64,000 bases of DNA from the NCBI RefSeq assembly GCF_022750545.1, contig NZ_PUIC01000004.1, forward strand, positions 124,001 through 188,000. The letters run 5' to 3'. Every line of letters begins with the position of its first letter. The first letter of the stretch is position 1. This DNA comes from Caulobacter sp. CCUG 60055 (GTDB taxonomy: Bacteria > Pseudomonadota > Alphaproteobacteria > Caulobacterales > Caulobacteraceae). Position numbers and translations under genes: made by a program. The notes beneath the pieces were generated by a model that did not search any database, was not told the origin of the DNA, and saw only the letters and a list, made by a program, of their open reading frames with translations. Below are positions 1-11,519 of this stretch, in pieces.

Positions 1-1
1 G

Positions 2-1186
2 CCGTCGGCCTCGGTGACCATCGGCTTCGCCGGCCGCGAGCCGTCGGCCGACCAGGTGCGCGCGGTGCAGAACCTGGTCGCCGCCGCCGTGCCCAACCTC
101 AAGCCCGACCGCGTCACGGTCATCGACCAGCGCGGCAAGACCCTGGCCGGCGGCGGCGACGACAGCTTCGCCGGCAAGGTGGCCGAGGAGCGCCGCGGCC
201 AGGCAGAGGAAGCCATCCGCAAGAAGATCAAGGAGCTGGTCGAGGGCGTCGTCGGCCCGGGCAAGGCCCGCGTGCAGGTCACCGCCGACCTCGACCTGGC
301 CCGCACCACCACCCAGGAGGAGAAGTTCGACCCGGACGGCCAGGTGGTGCGCTCGACCCAGACCACCGAGGAGAAGGCCAAGGAGAACCAGGCCGACCAG
401 AACGGCCAGGTCAGCGCCGCCAACAACATCCCCGGCGGCGCGGCGGGCTCTCCCCCCGGCTCGACCACCTCGGACAGCGGCAAGACCGAGGAGACCACCA
501 ATTACGAGATCTCCAAGAAGACCACGACCACCATCGCCGAGCCCGGGGCGGTCAAGCGCCTGACCGTCGCCGTCGCCGTCGACGGCGTCACGGCGGCCGG
601 CAAGGGCGGCAAGCCCGGCCCCTACACCCCCCGCACGGCCCAGGAGATGCAGCAGATCGAGCAACTGGTCCGCTCGGCGGTGGGCATCGACGCCAACCGC
701 GGCGACCAGATCAGCGTGGTCAACGTCCGCTTCACCCGCGACGAGGCGGCCGAGGGCGGGGTGATCGCCAACTCGCCCCTGGCCGGCTTCGACAAGAACG
801 ACATCATGCGCGCCGCCGAACTGGCCGTGCTGGCCGTGGTCGCCGGCCTGATCATCTTCTTCGTGGCGCGGCCGCTGCTGAGCTCGGCCGGCGGCGGCGC
901 GGGCGGGCGGCTGGCCCTGGCCGGCCCCGGCGGCGCCCAGACCACCACGCTGCACGCCGCCGCCGTCCCGCAGGCGGGCGCGCAGGGCGGCCAGATCGCG
1001 TATGATCCCCAGACCGGCCAGCCCCTGGCCCTGCCTTCGCCCGAGGGCGAGGAACACCGCATCGACATCGCCCGCATCGAGGGTCAGGTTAAGGCGTCGT
1101 CCGTCCGGCAGGTGGCCGAGTTCGTCGAGCGCCACCCCGAAGAGTCCGTCTCCATCCTGCGTAGCTGGCTGCACGAGTCCGCATGA
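2..1186 (+). CDS. fliF: Flagellar MS-ring protein FliF (3' part)
   Basis: The gene is cut by the left edge of the window; about 395 C-terminal residues remain. FliF forms the MS ring in the inner membrane and houses the export gate. Visible here are the C-terminal periplasmic ring region rich in Gly/Thr/Lys, the second membrane span (near residues 270-290 of this part, ending [10 protein letters not shown]) and a cytoplasmic tail ending in [20 protein letters not shown], the kind of segment that binds FliG. Its stop codon overlaps the fliG start (ATGA), so the two are translationally coupled. The family assignment is firm because fliG, fliH and fliN follow in order. Confidence 0.95.
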   Translation, partial: PSASVTIGFAGREPSADQVRAVQNLVAAAVPNLKPDRVTVIDQRGKTLAGGGDDSFAGKVAEERRGQAEEAIRKKIKELVEGVVGPGKARVQVTADLDLARTTTQEEKFDPDGQVVRSTQTTEEKAKENQADQNGQVSAANNIPGGAAGSPPGSTTSDSGKTEETTNYEISKKTTTTIAEPGAVKRLTVAVAVDGVTAAGKGGKPGPYTPRTAQEMQQIEQLVRSAVGIDANRGDQISVVNVRFTRDEAAEGGVIANSPLAGFDKNDIMRAAELAVLAVVAGLIIFFVARPLLSSAGGGAGGRLALAGPGGAQTTTLHAAAVPQAGAQGGQIAYDPQTGQPLALPSPEGEEHRIDIARIEGQVKASSVRQVAEFVERHPEESVSILRSWLHESA

Positions 1187-2211
1187 CCGCCCGCGCCAAG
1201 AAAGCCATCGTCGATCCCAGCCGGCTGAGCGGACCGGAAAAGGCCGCCGTCGTCCTCCTCGCCCTGGGCGAGGAGCAGACCGTGCTGTGGGAGGCGCTGG
1301 ACGACGAGGAGATCAAGGAGATCTCCCAGGCCATGGCCGGCCTGGGCACGGTGTCGGCCGCCGCCGTCGAGGAGCTGCTGGTCGAGTTCGTCTCCGGCAT
1401 GTCGGCCACCGGCGCGATCATGGGCTCCTACGAGCAGACCCAGCGCCTGCTGGCGGCGTTCCTGCCGCAGGACAAGGTCGACTCCCTGATGGAGGAGATC
1501 CGCGGCCCGGCCGGGCGCACCATGTGGGACAAGCTCGGCAACGTGAACGAGGCCGTGCTCGCCAACTATCTGAAGAACGAATATCCGCAGACGGTCGCGG
1601 TGGTGCTGTCCAAGATCAAGTCAGACCACGCCGCCCGCGTGCTGGCCGCCCTGCCCGAGGAGTTCGCCCTCGAATGCGTCGCGCGCATGCTGCGCATGGA
1701 GCCGGTGCAGCGCGACATCCTCGACAAGATCGAGCAGACCCTGCGCACCGAGTTCATGTCGAACCTGGCCCGCACCTCCAAGCGCGACAGCCACGAGCTG
1801 ATGGCCGAGATCTTCAACAACTTCGACCGCCAGACCGAGAGCCGCTTCATCGGGGCCCTGGAGGAGCGCAACCGCGAGTCCGCCGAGCGCATCCGCGCGC
1901 TGATGTTCGTGTTCGAGGACCTCGGCAAGCTCGACCCCGGCGGCATGCAGACCCTGCTGCGCGCCGTCGACAAGGACCAGCTGGCCCTGGCGCTCAAGGG
2001 CGCCTCGGACGCCCTGCGCGAGCTGTTCTTCTCGAACATGTCCGAGCGCGCCGCCAAGATCATGCGCGAGGACATGGAGACCATGGGTCCGGTCCGCCTG
2101 CGCGACGTCGACCAGGCCCAGATGGCCGTGGTGCAGATCGCCAAGGACCTCGCCGCCAAGGGCGAGATCGTCCTGGCCGGCGCCGGCGGCGACGACGAGC
2201 TGATCTATTGA
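1183..2211 (+). CDS. fliG: Flagellar motor switch protein FliG
   Basis: This 342-residue protein is the torque-generating rotor component that sits on FliF and contacts the stator. The N-terminal [18 protein letters not shown] segment, the middle domain and a C-terminal domain with [19 protein letters not shown] are typical of FliG, and the length is normal (about 330-350). The ATG overlaps the fliF stop by 4 nt. fliH starts 19 nt downstream, consistent with one operon. Confidence 0.96.
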   Translation: MTARAKKAIVDPSRLSGPEKAAVVLLALGEEQTVLWEALDDEEIKEISQAMAGLGTVSAAAVEELLVEFVSGMSATGAIMGSYEQTQRLLAAFLPQDKVDSLMEEIRGPAGRTMWDKLGNVNEAVLANYLKNEYPQTVAVVLSKIKSDHAARVLAALPEEFALECVARMLRMEPVQRDILDKIEQTLRTEFMSNLARTSKRDSHELMAEIFNNFDRQTESRFIGALEERNRESAERIRALMFVFEDLGKLDPGGMQTLLRAVDKDQLALALKGASDALRELFFSNMSERAAKIMREDMETMGPVRLRDVDQAQMAVVQIAKDLAAKGEIVLAGAGGDDELIY

Positions 2212-2230
2212 GGACCGGGGAGCCGCACAG

Positions 2231-2884
2231 ATGACCGACATCCCCCCGCGCAAGTTCGACTTCGACACCGTGTTCGACGGCGGCGGCGGCGTGGCCTACG
2301 CCCCGCCCCGGCCCAAGCGGGCCTTCACGCCCGAAGAGGTCGAGCAGATCCGCCAGCAGGCCTATCGGGACGGCGAACGCTCGGTGACCGCCCTGGCCGA
2401 GGCCGAGGCCGCCGCCGCCATCCGCGACGCCGCCCAGGCGGCCCACGCCGCCCTCGGCGCGCTGGCCGCCGTGGCGCACGAGCACCGCGTCGCCTCGGCC
2501 GAGCTGGCCCTGACCGCCGCCCGCAAGATCGCCGACGCGGCGCTGGAGCGGTTCCCGGACGCGCCGGCGGCCGCCGCGCTGCAGAGCCTGTCCCGCGAGA
2601 TCGAGGCGACGCCCCGGCTGCTGGTGCGCGCGCCGGCGGGTCTGGAGGAACGACTGCAGGCGGCGCTGGAGCAGGCCGCCCAGGCGGCGGGCTTCCCCGG
2701 CCAGATCGTCGTCAAGGCCGACCCTTCCCTGCCGCCGGCGGCCTTCGTGCTCGATTGGGGCGACGGCCGCGCCGCCTTCGACCCCACTGACGCCGCCGCC
2801 CGCATCGGCGAGGCCCTGGCGACGGCGCTCGCCGCCGAGGGCCTGCACGCCGAACCCCTGCTGCCCGCATCGGAGGCCTTCTGA
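2231..2884 (+). CDS. fliH: Flagellar assembly protein FliH/FlbE
   Basis: A 217-residue protein rich in Ala and Glu with a long helical middle (about residues 40-110), as expected for FliH, the cytoplasmic stator-like regulator of the export ATPase FliI. In Caulobacter the gene at this position between fliG and fliN is called flbE. The N-terminus has an [12 protein letters not shown] segment followed by a Pro-rich stretch, which fits the FliN-binding end of FliH. Sequence conservation in this family is low, so the call leans on the fliG-fliH-fliN order. Confidence 0.85.
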   Translation: MTDIPPRKFDFDTVFDGGGGVAYAPPRPKRAFTPEEVEQIRQQAYRDGERSVTALAEAEAAAAIRDAAQAAHAALGALAAVAHEHRVASAELALTAARKIADAALERFPDAPAAAALQSLSREIEATPRLLVRAPAGLEERLQAALEQAAQAAGFPGQIVVKADPSLPPAAFVLDWGDGRAAFDPTDAAARIGEALATALAAEGLHAEPLLPASEAF

Positions 2885-2886
2885 CC

Positions 2887-3225
2887 ATGTCCGAGGACAC
2901 CCCCCTCACCCTCGACGAGTTCGAACCCGGCACGGCGCTGGTCTCGGACCTGGGCGACGCCGACGACAAGACCGCGTCGGACCTCGCGCCCGTGTTCGAC
3001 GTGCCGGTCAACATCTCGGCCGTGCTCGGCCGGGCCACCCTGTCGGTGGCCCAGCTGCTCCAGCTCGGCCAGGGCAGCGTGCTGGAGCTGGACCGCAAGG
3101 TCGGCGAGGCCATCGACATCTACGTCAACAACCGCCTGGTGGCGCGGGGCGAGGTCGTCATCGTCGACGAACGCCTGGGCGTGACCATGACCGAAATCGT
3201 CAAGGACGGCGACGCGACCGCGTAA
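2887..3225 (+). CDS. fliN: Flagellar motor switch protein FliN
   Basis: A 112-residue protein with the SpoA/FliN C-terminal domain: FDVPVNISAVLGRATLSV, then a VGEAIDIYVNNRLVARGEVVIVDERLGV stretch (read as two adjoining segments) near residues 37-100. FliN forms the lower C-ring with FliM and docks the FliH-FliI complex. It starts 2 nt after the fliH stop. Length and motifs are normal for the family. Confidence 0.95.
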   Translation: MSEDTPLTLDEFEPGTALVSDLGDADDKTASDLAPVFDVPVNISAVLGRATLSVAQLLQLGQGSVLELDRKVGEAIDIYVNNRLVARGEVVIVDERLGVTMTEIVKDGDATA

Positions 3226-3254
3226 CGGGCGCGAGCTTACGAGGAGACTAACCC

Positions 3255-4626
<1,372 letters not shown>

Positions 4627-4637
<11 letters not shown>

Positions 4638-5505
4638 GCCTTTCCCGGCCCTCGACCGGCGCGGCCTGATCGCCGGCGCCCTCGCCCTGGCGGTCGCCGG
4701 CCGCGCCTGGGCGGCGACCGCGGCGGCCGACCTCGCCGCCGCCGAGAAGGCCTGCGGCGGCCGCCTGGGCGTCCACGTCCGCGACACCGGCTCCGGCGCG
4801 ACGCTGACCCATCGGGACGGCGAACGCTTCCCGATGTGCAGCACCTTCAAGGCGCTGCTGGTCGGGCGGGTGCTGGCCCGGGTCGACCGGGGCGAGATGT
4901 CGCTGGCCGCCCGCGTCGCCTACGGCCGCGCCGACCTGCTGCCGGTCTCGCCGATCACCGGCCGGCACGTGGCCGACGGCGGCCTGCCGCTGGCCGACCT
5001 CTGCGCCGCCGCCATCCAGTACAGCGACAACGCCGCCGCCAACCTGCTGCTCCGCGAGACCGGCGGCCCCGCCGCCCTGACCGCATGGCTGCGCGCCCAG
5101 GGCGACGCGGTCACCCGCCTGGACCGCAACGAACCCAGCCTGAACAGCGCCATCGCCGGCGATCCCCGCGACACCTCGACGCCGGCGGCTATGGCCGCGA
5201 CCTTCGGGCGGCTGACCCTGGGCGAGACGCTGAAGCCCGCCTCCCGCGAGCGCCTGCGGACCTGGCTCGACGGCAACACCACCGGCGCCGAACGCCTGCG
5301 CGCCGGCCTGCCGAATGACTGGATCGTCGGCGACAAGACCGGCTCGAACGGGACCCACACCGCCAACGACGTCGCCCTGATCCGGCCTCCGGGCCGCGCG
5401 CCGCTGACCGCCGCCGTGTTCGTGACCGGCGCGAGGTCGCAGGACGCCGCCGTCGCCGCCGTCGCCGAGGTCGGCCGAATCATAGTCCGTTCCCGCTCCG
5501 CCTGA
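4627..5505 (+). CDS. bla: Class A beta-lactamase
   Basis: A 292-residue serine beta-lactamase with the four class A hallmarks: STFK (catalytic Ser72, Lys75), SDN (133-135), the omega-loop EPSLN with Glu169, and KTG (237-239). The N-terminus (DRRGLIAG followed by a hydrophobic stretch ending in WA) looks like a Tat signal peptide, so the enzyme should be periplasmic. A Cys precedes the catalytic Ser, as in some carbapenemases, but the partner Cys after KTG is absent. The gene overlaps flbD by 11 nt and lies before flhA, so it is probably co-transcribed with flagellar genes. Substrate range cannot be read from the sequence. Confidence 0.93.
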
Positions 5506-5555
5506 TGCGCCCGCTTCCCGCCCCCCTCCGGTTCAGGACCCCCTAAGCCCCGCCG

Positions 5556-7649
5556 ATGGTCGACACCGCCCTCGCCAACGCCCTGAACAACCGGCCCAGC
5601 CCCAAGCAGGTCTGGGGCTGGCTGGCGCGTGGCGAGGTGGGCATGGCCCTGGGCGTCGTCAGCATCGTCGTGCTGATGATCCTGCCGGTGCCGCCGGTGC
5701 TGCTGGACCTGCTGCTGGCCATCTCGATCACCAGCGCCGTGCTGATCCTGATGACCTCGGTGCTGATCAAGAAGCCGCTGGAGTTCTCGGCCTTCCCGAC
5801 GGTGCTGCTGGTCGCCACCCTCTACCGGCTGGGCCTCAACATCGCCTCCACCCGCCTGATCCTCGGCCACGGCCAGGAGGGCGTCGGCGGCGCGGGCAAC
5901 ATCATCGAGGCCTTCGGCCACCTGATGATGCAGGGCAACTTCATCATCGGGGTGATCCTGTTCGCCATCCTGGTGATCGTGAACTTCGTGGTCATCACCA
6001 AGGGCTCGACCCGCATCGCCGAGGTGGCGGCGCGCTTCACCCTGGACTCCATGCCCGGCAAGCAGATGGCCATCGACGCCGACCTGTCGGCCGGCCTGAT
6101 CGACCAGGACGAGGCCAAGCGCCGCCGCAAGGAGCTGGAGCAGGAATCGACCTTCTTTGGGGCCATGGACGGCGCCTCGAAGTTCGTGCGCGGCGACGCC
6201 GTCGCCGGCCTGATCATCACCGGCATCAACATCATCGGCGGCATCCTGATCGGCGTCGTCCAGCACAAGCTGCCGATCGGCCAGGCGGCGTCGACCTACA
6301 CCATCATGACCATCGGCGAGGGCCTGGTCAGCCAGATCCCCGCCCTGATCATCTCGATCGCCGCCGGCTTCCTGGTCTCCAAGGCCGGCGTCGAGGGCGC
6401 CGCCGACAAGGCCCTGACCGCCCAGCTGGCCATGAACCCGGTCGCGCTGGGCATGGTGTCGGCGTCGGCGGGGGTCATCGCCCTGGTGCCGGGCATGCCG
6501 ATCATCCCGTTCGCGGCCATCTCGATCGGCGCCGGCGCCCTGGCCTGGCGACGGTCGCGAGAACCCAAGGAAGCCGTCGCCGAGGAGGCGCCCGCCCTGC
6601 CGGTCGAACAGGAAGAAGAGCCGATCAGCGCCGCCCTGGCCATCGACGACATCAAGATCGAGCTGGGCTACGGCCTGCTGCCGCTGATCAACGACCTCGA
6701 AGGCCGCCGCCTGACCGACCAGATCCGCGCCCTGCGCCGCACCCTGGCGGCCGAGTACGGCTTCGTGATGCCCAGCGTGCGCATCCTCGACAACATGCGC
6801 CTGCCCACCCAGGGCTACGCCATCCGCATCAAGGAGATGGAGGCCGGCGCCGGCGAGGTGCGGCTGGGCTCGCTGATGGCCATGGACCCGCGCGGCGGTC
6901 AGGTCGAGTTGCCGGGGGAGCACGTGCGCGAGCCGGCCTTCGGCCTGCCGGCCACCTGGATCGACGACAACCTGCGCGAGGAAGCCACCTTCCGCGGCTA
7001 CACCATCGTCGACCCGGCCACGGTGCTGAGCACGCACCTGACCGAGATCCTCAAGGACAACATGGCCGACCTTCTGTCCTACGCCGAGGTGCAGAAGCTG
7101 CTGAAGGACCTGCCGGGCGAACAGAAGAAGCTGGTCGACGATCTGGTCCCCTCGATCGTCACCGCCTCGACCCTGCAACGGGTGCTGCAGCACCTGCTCA
7201 AGGAGCGGGTGTCGATCCGCGACCTGCCGACCATCCTGGAAGGCGTCGGCGAGAACGCGCCCCACACCGCCAGCGTCACCTTCCTGGTCGAGGGCGTGCG
7301 CGCCAAGCTGGCCAAGCAGCTATGCTGGCAGAACCGCGCCGAGGACGGCACCTTGCCGATCATCACCCTGTCGCCGGAATGGGAGCAGGCCTTCGCCGAG
7401 GCCCTGGTCGGGCCGGGCGAGGAGAAGCAGCTGGCCATGGCCCCCTCGCGCCTTCAGGACTTCATCCGCAACGTCCGCGACGCCTTCGAGCGGGCGGCCC
7501 TGGGCGGCGACGCCGCCGTGCTGCTGACCAGCCCGGGGGTGCGGCCCTATGTCCGCTCGATCATCGAGCGGTTCCGCGGCCAGACGGTGATCATGAGCCA
7601 GAACGAGATTCATCCGAAGGCGCGGTTGAAGACCGTGGGCTCGGTGTGA
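5556..7649 (+). CDS. flhA: Flagellar export gate protein FlhA
   Basis: This 697-residue protein forms the export-gate ring of the flagellar type III apparatus. The N-terminal half has about eight hydrophobic spans. The conserved cytoplasmic loop after the fourth span includes RFTLDSMPGKQMAIDADL. The C-terminal half is the soluble substrate- and chaperone-docking domain. It was named flbF in Caulobacter. It starts 50 nt after the beta-lactamase stop with no strong ribosome-binding site, and no clear promoter was seen in the short gap. Confidence 0.96.
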   Translation: MVDTALANALNNRPSPKQVWGWLARGEVGMALGVVSIVVLMILPVPPVLLDLLLAISITSAVLILMTSVLIKKPLEFSAFPTVLLVATLYRLGLNIASTRLILGHGQEGVGGAGNIIEAFGHLMMQGNFIIGVILFAILVIVNFVVITKGSTRIAEVAARFTLDSMPGKQMAIDADLSAGLIDQDEAKRRRKELEQESTFFGAMDGASKFVRGDAVAGLIITGINIIGGILIGVVQHKLPIGQAASTYTIMTIGEGLVSQIPALIISIAAGFLVSKAGVEGAADKALTAQLAMNPVALGMVSASAGVIALVPGMPIIPFAAISIGAGALAWRRSREPKEAVAEEAPALPVEQEEEPISAALAIDDIKIELGYGLLPLINDLEGRRLTDQIRALRRTLAAEYGFVMPSVRILDNMRLPTQGYAIRIKEMEAGAGEVRLGSLMAMDPRGGQVELPGEHVREPAFGLPATWIDDNLREEATFRGYTIVDPATVLSTHLTEILKDNMADLLSYAEVQKLLKDLPGEQKKLVDDLVPSIVTASTLQRVLQHLLKERVSIRDLPTILEGVGENAPHTASVTFLVEGVRAKLAKQLCWQNRAEDGTLPIITLSPEWEQAFAEALVGPGEEKQLAMAPSRLQDFIRNVRDAFERAALGGDAAVLLTSPGVRPYVRSIIERFRGQTVIMSQNEIHPKARLKTVGSV

Positions 7650-7740
7650 GCGGGATCGGCGGAGATTGCGTCCGCCGCCTCGCCCTGATAGCCAATTCAG
7701 CAACTACGCCGCGTTCCGCCGGCCCAGGGGTGACACAGGT

Positions 7741-8121
7741 ATGCGTCCCAGTGTGAAACCGACCAGACGCGTCTCGGCGCGTGAATTCTTTTGGGACCTG
7801 CTGACCTTCGACCGGCTGATGACCGGTCCGCTGGTCCACCTGATCTATTGGGCGGGCCTGGGCATCCTGACCATCATGGCCTTCGGCATCCTCGGCACCA
7901 CGGTGGGCCTGGCCCTGCGCGGCGAGGACTTCTCCGGCGTCCTGCTGGCCGTCGCGGTCGGCGTGGCCGGTTTCCTGGTCATCGGCGCCCTGGTCCTGAT
8001 GTGGCGGGCCTTCTGCGAGTTCTACGTCGCCATCGTGCGCATCAGCGACGACCTGCGCGCCCTGCGCCAGGCCGCCGACGCCGAAGCCGCCCACCAGACC
8101 CGCCTGCACGGCCAGATCTGA
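7741..8121 (+). CDS. DUF4282-type small membrane protein
   Basis: A 126-residue protein with two hydrophobic spans (roughly residues 28-60 and 65-90) between a basic N-terminus with AREFFWDLLTFDRLMTGP and a C-terminal IVRISDDLRALRQ. This layout matches the DUF4282 family of unknown function. The ATG at 7741 was preferred to an upstream in-frame start because the extra residues look non-coding. It stands alone after flhA and before the ArsR module. Confidence 0.75.
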   Translation: MRPSVKPTRRVSAREFFWDLLTFDRLMTGPLVHLIYWAGLGILTIMAFGILGTTVGLALRGEDFSGVLLAVAVGVAGFLVIGALVLMWRAFCEFYVAIVRISDDLRALRQAADAEAAHQTRLHGQI

Positions 8122-8254
8122 CGGGCTTCTCCGGCCGGCCCTCTCCTGAGGCAAGCCGGCCGCCGGACCGCCCTCGGGCCGATTCCACTCTCAAAAGAAC
8201 GACCGCCGCCCGACCGCCTCCCTGAGGCGGCGCGGACGCGCCGGCTTGACGCCC

Positions 8255-8274
8255 ATATATGCACGATCATATAT
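8255..8274. promoter_or_regulatory. Palindromic operator before the ArsR gene
   Basis: A 20-bp inverted repeat, ATATATG-N6-CATATAT, lies 5 bp before the ArsR-family start codon in a tract much richer in A+T than its surroundings. ArsR-type repressors bind such palindromes over their own promoters, so autoregulation is inferred. No binding data are available. Confidence 0.6.
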
Positions 8275-8278
8275 ATTT

Positions 8279-8626
8279 ATGGCCATGCATATTAATGCCT
8301 TCGAAATGCTCGCCGACCCGACCCGCCGCCTCATCGTCGAGGCGCTGCGCGACGGCGAGCGGCCGGTCAACGACATCGTCCGTCGGGCCGGCATCCATCA
8401 GTCCGGCGTCTCGCGCCACCTGCGCCTGCTGCACGACGCCGGCTTCGTCTCGATACGGCCGGAAGGACGCCGCCGGGTCTACGCCCTGCAGCCGGGGCCT
8501 TTCCGCGAACTGGAAGCCTGGATCGCCGGCTACCGGCGCCTGTGGGAAGCCCGCCTCGACCGCTTCGGCGCCGCGCTTGAGGAACGACGCAACGACGGCG
8601 CCGCCAAAGAGGAGCCAGGACAATGA
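8279..8626 (+). CDS. ArsR-family winged-helix repressor
   Basis: A 115-residue protein with the ArsR winged helix: FEMLADPTRRLIVEALRDGERPVNDI, recognition helix HQSGVSRHLRLLHDAGFV, and wing RPEGRRRVYALQPGPFRELEAW. No Cys or His cluster is seen for metal binding, so it belongs to the group that pairs with an AHSA1-domain protein. The ATG at 8279 was chosen over an upstream start because the upstream one would run through the palindromic operator. Its stop overlaps the next start (ATGA). Confidence 0.85.
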   Translation: MAMHINAFEMLADPTRRLIVEALRDGERPVNDIVRRAGIHQSGVSRHLRLLHDAGFVSIRPEGRRRVYALQPGPFRELEAWIAGYRRLWEARLDRFGAALEERRNDGAAKEEPGQ

Positions 8627-9132
8627 GCGACGCCAGCCGACCGACCGCCGCGCCCCAGGCCATCGTCGTCGTCGAACGAGTCTACCGCGCCCCGGTCGAG
8701 GACCTGTGGGCGTTGTGGACCACCAAGGCGGGGTTTGAATCGTGGTGGGGCCCCGAGGGCTTCCGCGTCGAGGTCCACGCACTGGAGGCGCGCGCCGACG
8801 GCGTGCTGGAGTACGACATGATCGCCGACGCCCCCGAGGCGATCGCCGCGATGAAGAGCATGAACCAGCCGCTGTCGCACAACACCCACGGACGGTTCGC
8901 CGAGTTCAGGCCCTATGCGCGGCTGACCCTGGTCCACTTGATCGACTTCGTGCCGGGCTCGGGACCGTATGAGAGCCTCATCGAGGTCGATTTCCAGGCA
9001 CGGGACGACCAGACGCGGATGGTGGTCACCCTCCACCCCCACCTCGATCCGCACTGGACGAGGATGTCGGTCGAAGGCTTCAACAGCCAGATTAGGAAAC
9101 TCGACAGGCGCTACGGCCAACCGGAGCGATAG
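8623..9132 (+). CDS. SRPBCC/AHSA1-domain protein
   Basis: A 169-residue START-like (SRPBCC) protein: it opens with VVERVYRAPVEDLWALWTTKAGFESWWGPEGF, a stretch typical of AHSA1 ligand-binding folds, and continues with RFAEFRPYARLTLVHLIDF. Such proteins bind small hydrophobic ligands in a helix-grip pocket. Translational coupling to the ArsR gene makes this a standard regulator/effector pair. The ligand is unknown. Confidence 0.85.
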   Translation: MSDASRPTAAPQAIVVVERVYRAPVEDLWALWTTKAGFESWWGPEGFRVEVHALEARADGVLEYDMIADAPEAIAAMKSMNQPLSHNTHGRFAEFRPYARLTLVHLIDFVPGSGPYESLIEVDFQARDDQTRMVVTLHPHLDPHWTRMSVEGFNSQIRKLDRRYGQPER

Positions 9133-9148
9133 CGGCGCGGCGCCGGCC

Positions 9149-9586
9149 CTAGGCCCACCCAGGCGGCAGAAGCCGCACGGAGGCCAGGGCCGGACCGCCC
9201 CTGGGCGACCGGCTCGGGATTCGCGCCACGAGGCGAGCGCCCGGCGGACGCGCCTCGATCATGTCCCAGCCCAGACCGCCCAGCGGCACCTTGACCCGGC
9301 CGCTCCACGGCGAGTCCGCCTGGCCGGCCATGACGCCCACGCACAGATAGACGAACCGCGCGTCGGGCGGCCCCTGGACGCAGGGGCCCAGCAGCCGCGG
9401 TCGCCCGTCCGGCAGGCCGCCCTCCACTATCGCCTCCAGGTCGAAGACCACCGCCTCGGCCGAACGGCTCGCGGGCGGGACCAGCTCGGCCGCCCCCGCT
9501 CGCCCTCGCTGCAGGGCGAGCGCCAGTCCGGGAATGGGGTCGTCGACCAGGATGCGAAGGGGTAGCTCGAACCGCTCGGGCCGCAT
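9149..9586 (-). CDS. DUF5990-family protein
   Basis: A 145-residue cytosolic protein with RFELPLRILVDDPIPGLALALQ, LLGPCVQGPPDARFVYL and SPWSGRVKVPLGGL, which match what is known of DUF5990, a small family of unknown function. It lies 59 nt downstream of fliJ on the same strand, so it may be the last gene of the fliI-fliJ operon. No catalytic motif is evident. Confidence 0.7.
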   Translation of the reverse strand: MRPERFELPLRILVDDPIPGLALALQRGRAGAAELVPPASRSAEAVVFDLEAIVEGGLPDGRPRLLGPCVQGPPDARFVYLCVGVMAGQADSPWSGRVKVPLGGLGWDMIEARPPGARLVARIPSRSPRGGPALASVRLLPPGWA

Positions 9587-9645
9587 GACGCGTTTCCTCT
9601 TTCAGTCCGCCCGCGCCCGCCGCCGGCGGGTCGCCGGCCGCGTGG

Positions 9646-10059
9646 TCAGCTTCGCGAAGCGAGACGACGCAGGCCCAGTTCGTCCAGGGCCGCCGTCTCG
9701 CGACGCGCCGTCTCCTTGGCCGCCGCCGTCTTGGCGTTCTCGGCCACCTGCTCGTACTTCTTCAACTCCTCGAAGGCCTGGGCCAGGGCGTCGCGGGCCC
9801 CCGCCTCCTCCTGGGCCAGAGCGTCGAGCGCCGCCTGGAACGACGCCACCCGCAGCTTCACGCCCTCGCGGAATCCGGCCAGGTACCAGCCGGCCTCGGC
9901 GTCGGTGCGGGCGCGCAGGGCCTCGGCCTCGGCCTCGGCCTCGATCAGCGACATCTTGACCTCGACCTGCACGCGCAGGTCGACGATCTCGGCCAGCCGC
10001 TTCTGCAGCGTCTCGACCTCGAAGGTCGAGATGCGGATCAGGGATTGGGCCCACTTCAT
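9646..10059 (-). CDS. fliJ: Flagellar export protein FliJ
   Basis: A 137-residue, almost entirely alpha-helical coiled-coil protein (starting [21 protein letters not shown], read in short pieces), the length and composition of FliJ. FliJ is the stalk-like subunit that sits in the FliI hexamer and couples it to FlhA. The start overlaps the fliI stop by 4 nt. Primary sequence in this family is poorly conserved, so linkage to fliI is the main support. Confidence 0.87.
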   Translation of the reverse strand: MKWAQSLIRISTFEVETLQKRLAEIVDLRVQVEVKMSLIEAEAEAEALRARTDAEAGWYLAGFREGVKLRVASFQAALDALAQEEAGARDALAQAFEELKKYEQVAENAKTAAAKETARRETAALDELGLRRLASRS

Positions 10060-11396
10060 CCGATCGCTCCTTCAGTCAGGATCGCGTGCAGGCGATCGAA
10101 GCTCTCGTCCAGCGTGCTGACCTCATCCTTACCCTGCCTGAGGAATTCCTCCAACGCCGGGTTGAGCCGGATGGCCCTGTCCACCTGCGGATCGGCCCCC
10201 ATGCGATAGGCGCCGATGCGGATCAGCTCCTCCATGTTGGCGTAGGAGGCCAGGGCCTGCCGGGCGACGGTGACGACCTCGCGCTCGTGCGGCAGCTGGC
10301 AGCCGGGCATGGTCCGGCTGATCGACTTCAGCACGTTGATGGCCGGGAAACGGCCGCGCTCAGCGATGGCCCGCTCCATGACGATGTGGCCGTCGAGGAT
10401 GCCGCGCACGGCGTCGGCGATCGGCTCGTTATGGTCGTCGCCGTCGACCAGCACGGTGAACAGGCCGGTGATCGGCCCCGCCGTGGTGCCGTCGGGCCGG
10501 ATCGGCCCCGGCCCGGCCCGTTCCAAAAGCTTGGGCAGCTCTGTGAACACGGTCGGGGTGTAGCCCTTGGTGGTCGGCGGCTCGCCGGCGGCGAGGCCGA
10601 TCTCGCGCTGAGCCATGGCGAAGCGGGTCACCGAGTCCATCAGGCACAGGACCTCCTGGTCCTGGTCGCGCAGGTATTCGGCGATGGCCAGGGTCATGAA
10701 AGCGGCCTGGCGGCGCTTGAGCGCCGGCTCGTCCGAGGTGGCCACCACCACCACGGCCCGCTTCAGCCCCTCCTCGCCCAGGGTCTCCTCGATGAACTCG
10801 CGCACCTCGCGGCCCCGTTCGCCGATCAGGCCGACGACCACGGCGTCGCAGGCCGCCTCGCGCGCCAGCATCGACAGCAGCACCGACTTGCCGACGCCCG
10901 AGCCGGCGAACACGCCCAGGCGCTGGCCGCGACAGCAGGTGGTGAAGACGTTCATCGCCCGCACGCCCAGGTCCAGCCGCTCGCCCACCCGGCCGCGGGC
11001 GTGGGCCGGCGGCGGCGGGCTGCGCAGCGGATAGGCGGCCGGCCCCTGGGGCAACGGCCCCTTGCCGTCGATCGGCTCGCCGAAGGCGTCGACGATGCGG
11101 CCGCGCCAGGCCAGGGTCGGGCGCACCGAGGCGCCCTCGGGCATGATGCGGATCTCGGCGCCGGGGGCGACGCCCTCGACCGGGCCGAACGGCATCAGCA
11201 GGGCCCGCGCCTCGCGAAAGCCGACCACCTCCGCGGCCAGGGGCCCGCCGCCCAGCCGGTCGATCTCGGCGCGCGCGCCCACCGCCAGCCGCGTCAGTCC
11301 GCCCCGGGCCTCGATCAGGAGCCCGTTCACCGCCGCCACCCGCCCGGAGACGGTCAGCGGGTCGATGCGCTCGACGGCCGCGATCAGATTGCGCAA
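10056..11396 (-). CDS. fliI: Flagellum-specific ATPase FliI
   Basis: A 446-residue F1-beta-like ATPase that drives flagellar protein export. Walker A is GSGVGKS (165-171); Walker B is [30 protein letters not shown] is a conserved region of the family. The reading frame opens with TTG at 11396, preceded by a GGGGGGA Shine-Dalgarno sequence; no better start is visible. It is transcribed divergently from ctrA and is followed by fliJ with a 4-nt overlap. Confidence 0.95.
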   Translation of the reverse strand: MRNLIAAVERIDPLTVSGRVAAVNGLLIEARGGLTRLAVGARAEIDRLGGGPLAAEVVGFREARALLMPFGPVEGVAPGAEIRIMPEGASVRPTLAWRGRIVDAFGEPIDGKGPLPQGPAAYPLRSPPPPAHARGRVGERLDLGVRAMNVFTTCCRGQRLGVFAGSGVGKSVLLSMLAREAACDAVVVGLIGERGREVREFIEETLGEEGLKRAVVVVATSDEPALKRRQAAFMTLAIAEYLRDQDQEVLCLMDSVTRFAMAQREIGLAAGEPPTTKGYTPTVFTELPKLLERAGPGPIRPDGTTAGPITGLFTVLVDGDDHNEPIADAVRGILDGHIVMERAIAERGRFPAINVLKSISRTMPGCQLPHEREVVTVARQALASYANMEELIRIGAYRMGADPQVDRAIRLNPALEEFLRQGKDEVSTLDESFDRLHAILTEGAIG

Positions 11397-11437
11397 GCGC
11401 TCCCCCCAATGCCCGCCGACACAATCGCCGGTCGCCG

Positions 11438-11445
11438 TTAACCAT
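11438..11445. promoter_or_regulatory. CtrA half-site upstream of fliI
   Basis: The octamer TTAACCAT lies 42 bp upstream of the fliI start codon. TTAACCAT is a well-known form of the CtrA recognition half-site in Caulobacter, and early flagellar genes are CtrA-controlled there. A partner half-site is not obvious, so direct control is inferred. Confidence 0.5.
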
Positions 11446-11519
11446 GTGTGAAACGCCGGCCACGGACGATCAGGCCGGATGCGCCGGCGAAAAACGCGTG
11501 CAGGAACAAGGCGAAACTT

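Noticed and set aside
4920-7265. A minus-strand open frame of about 780 codons opposite flhA
   Set aside because: Shadow of flhA and the beta-lactamase; low-complexity Asp/His/Gln composition.
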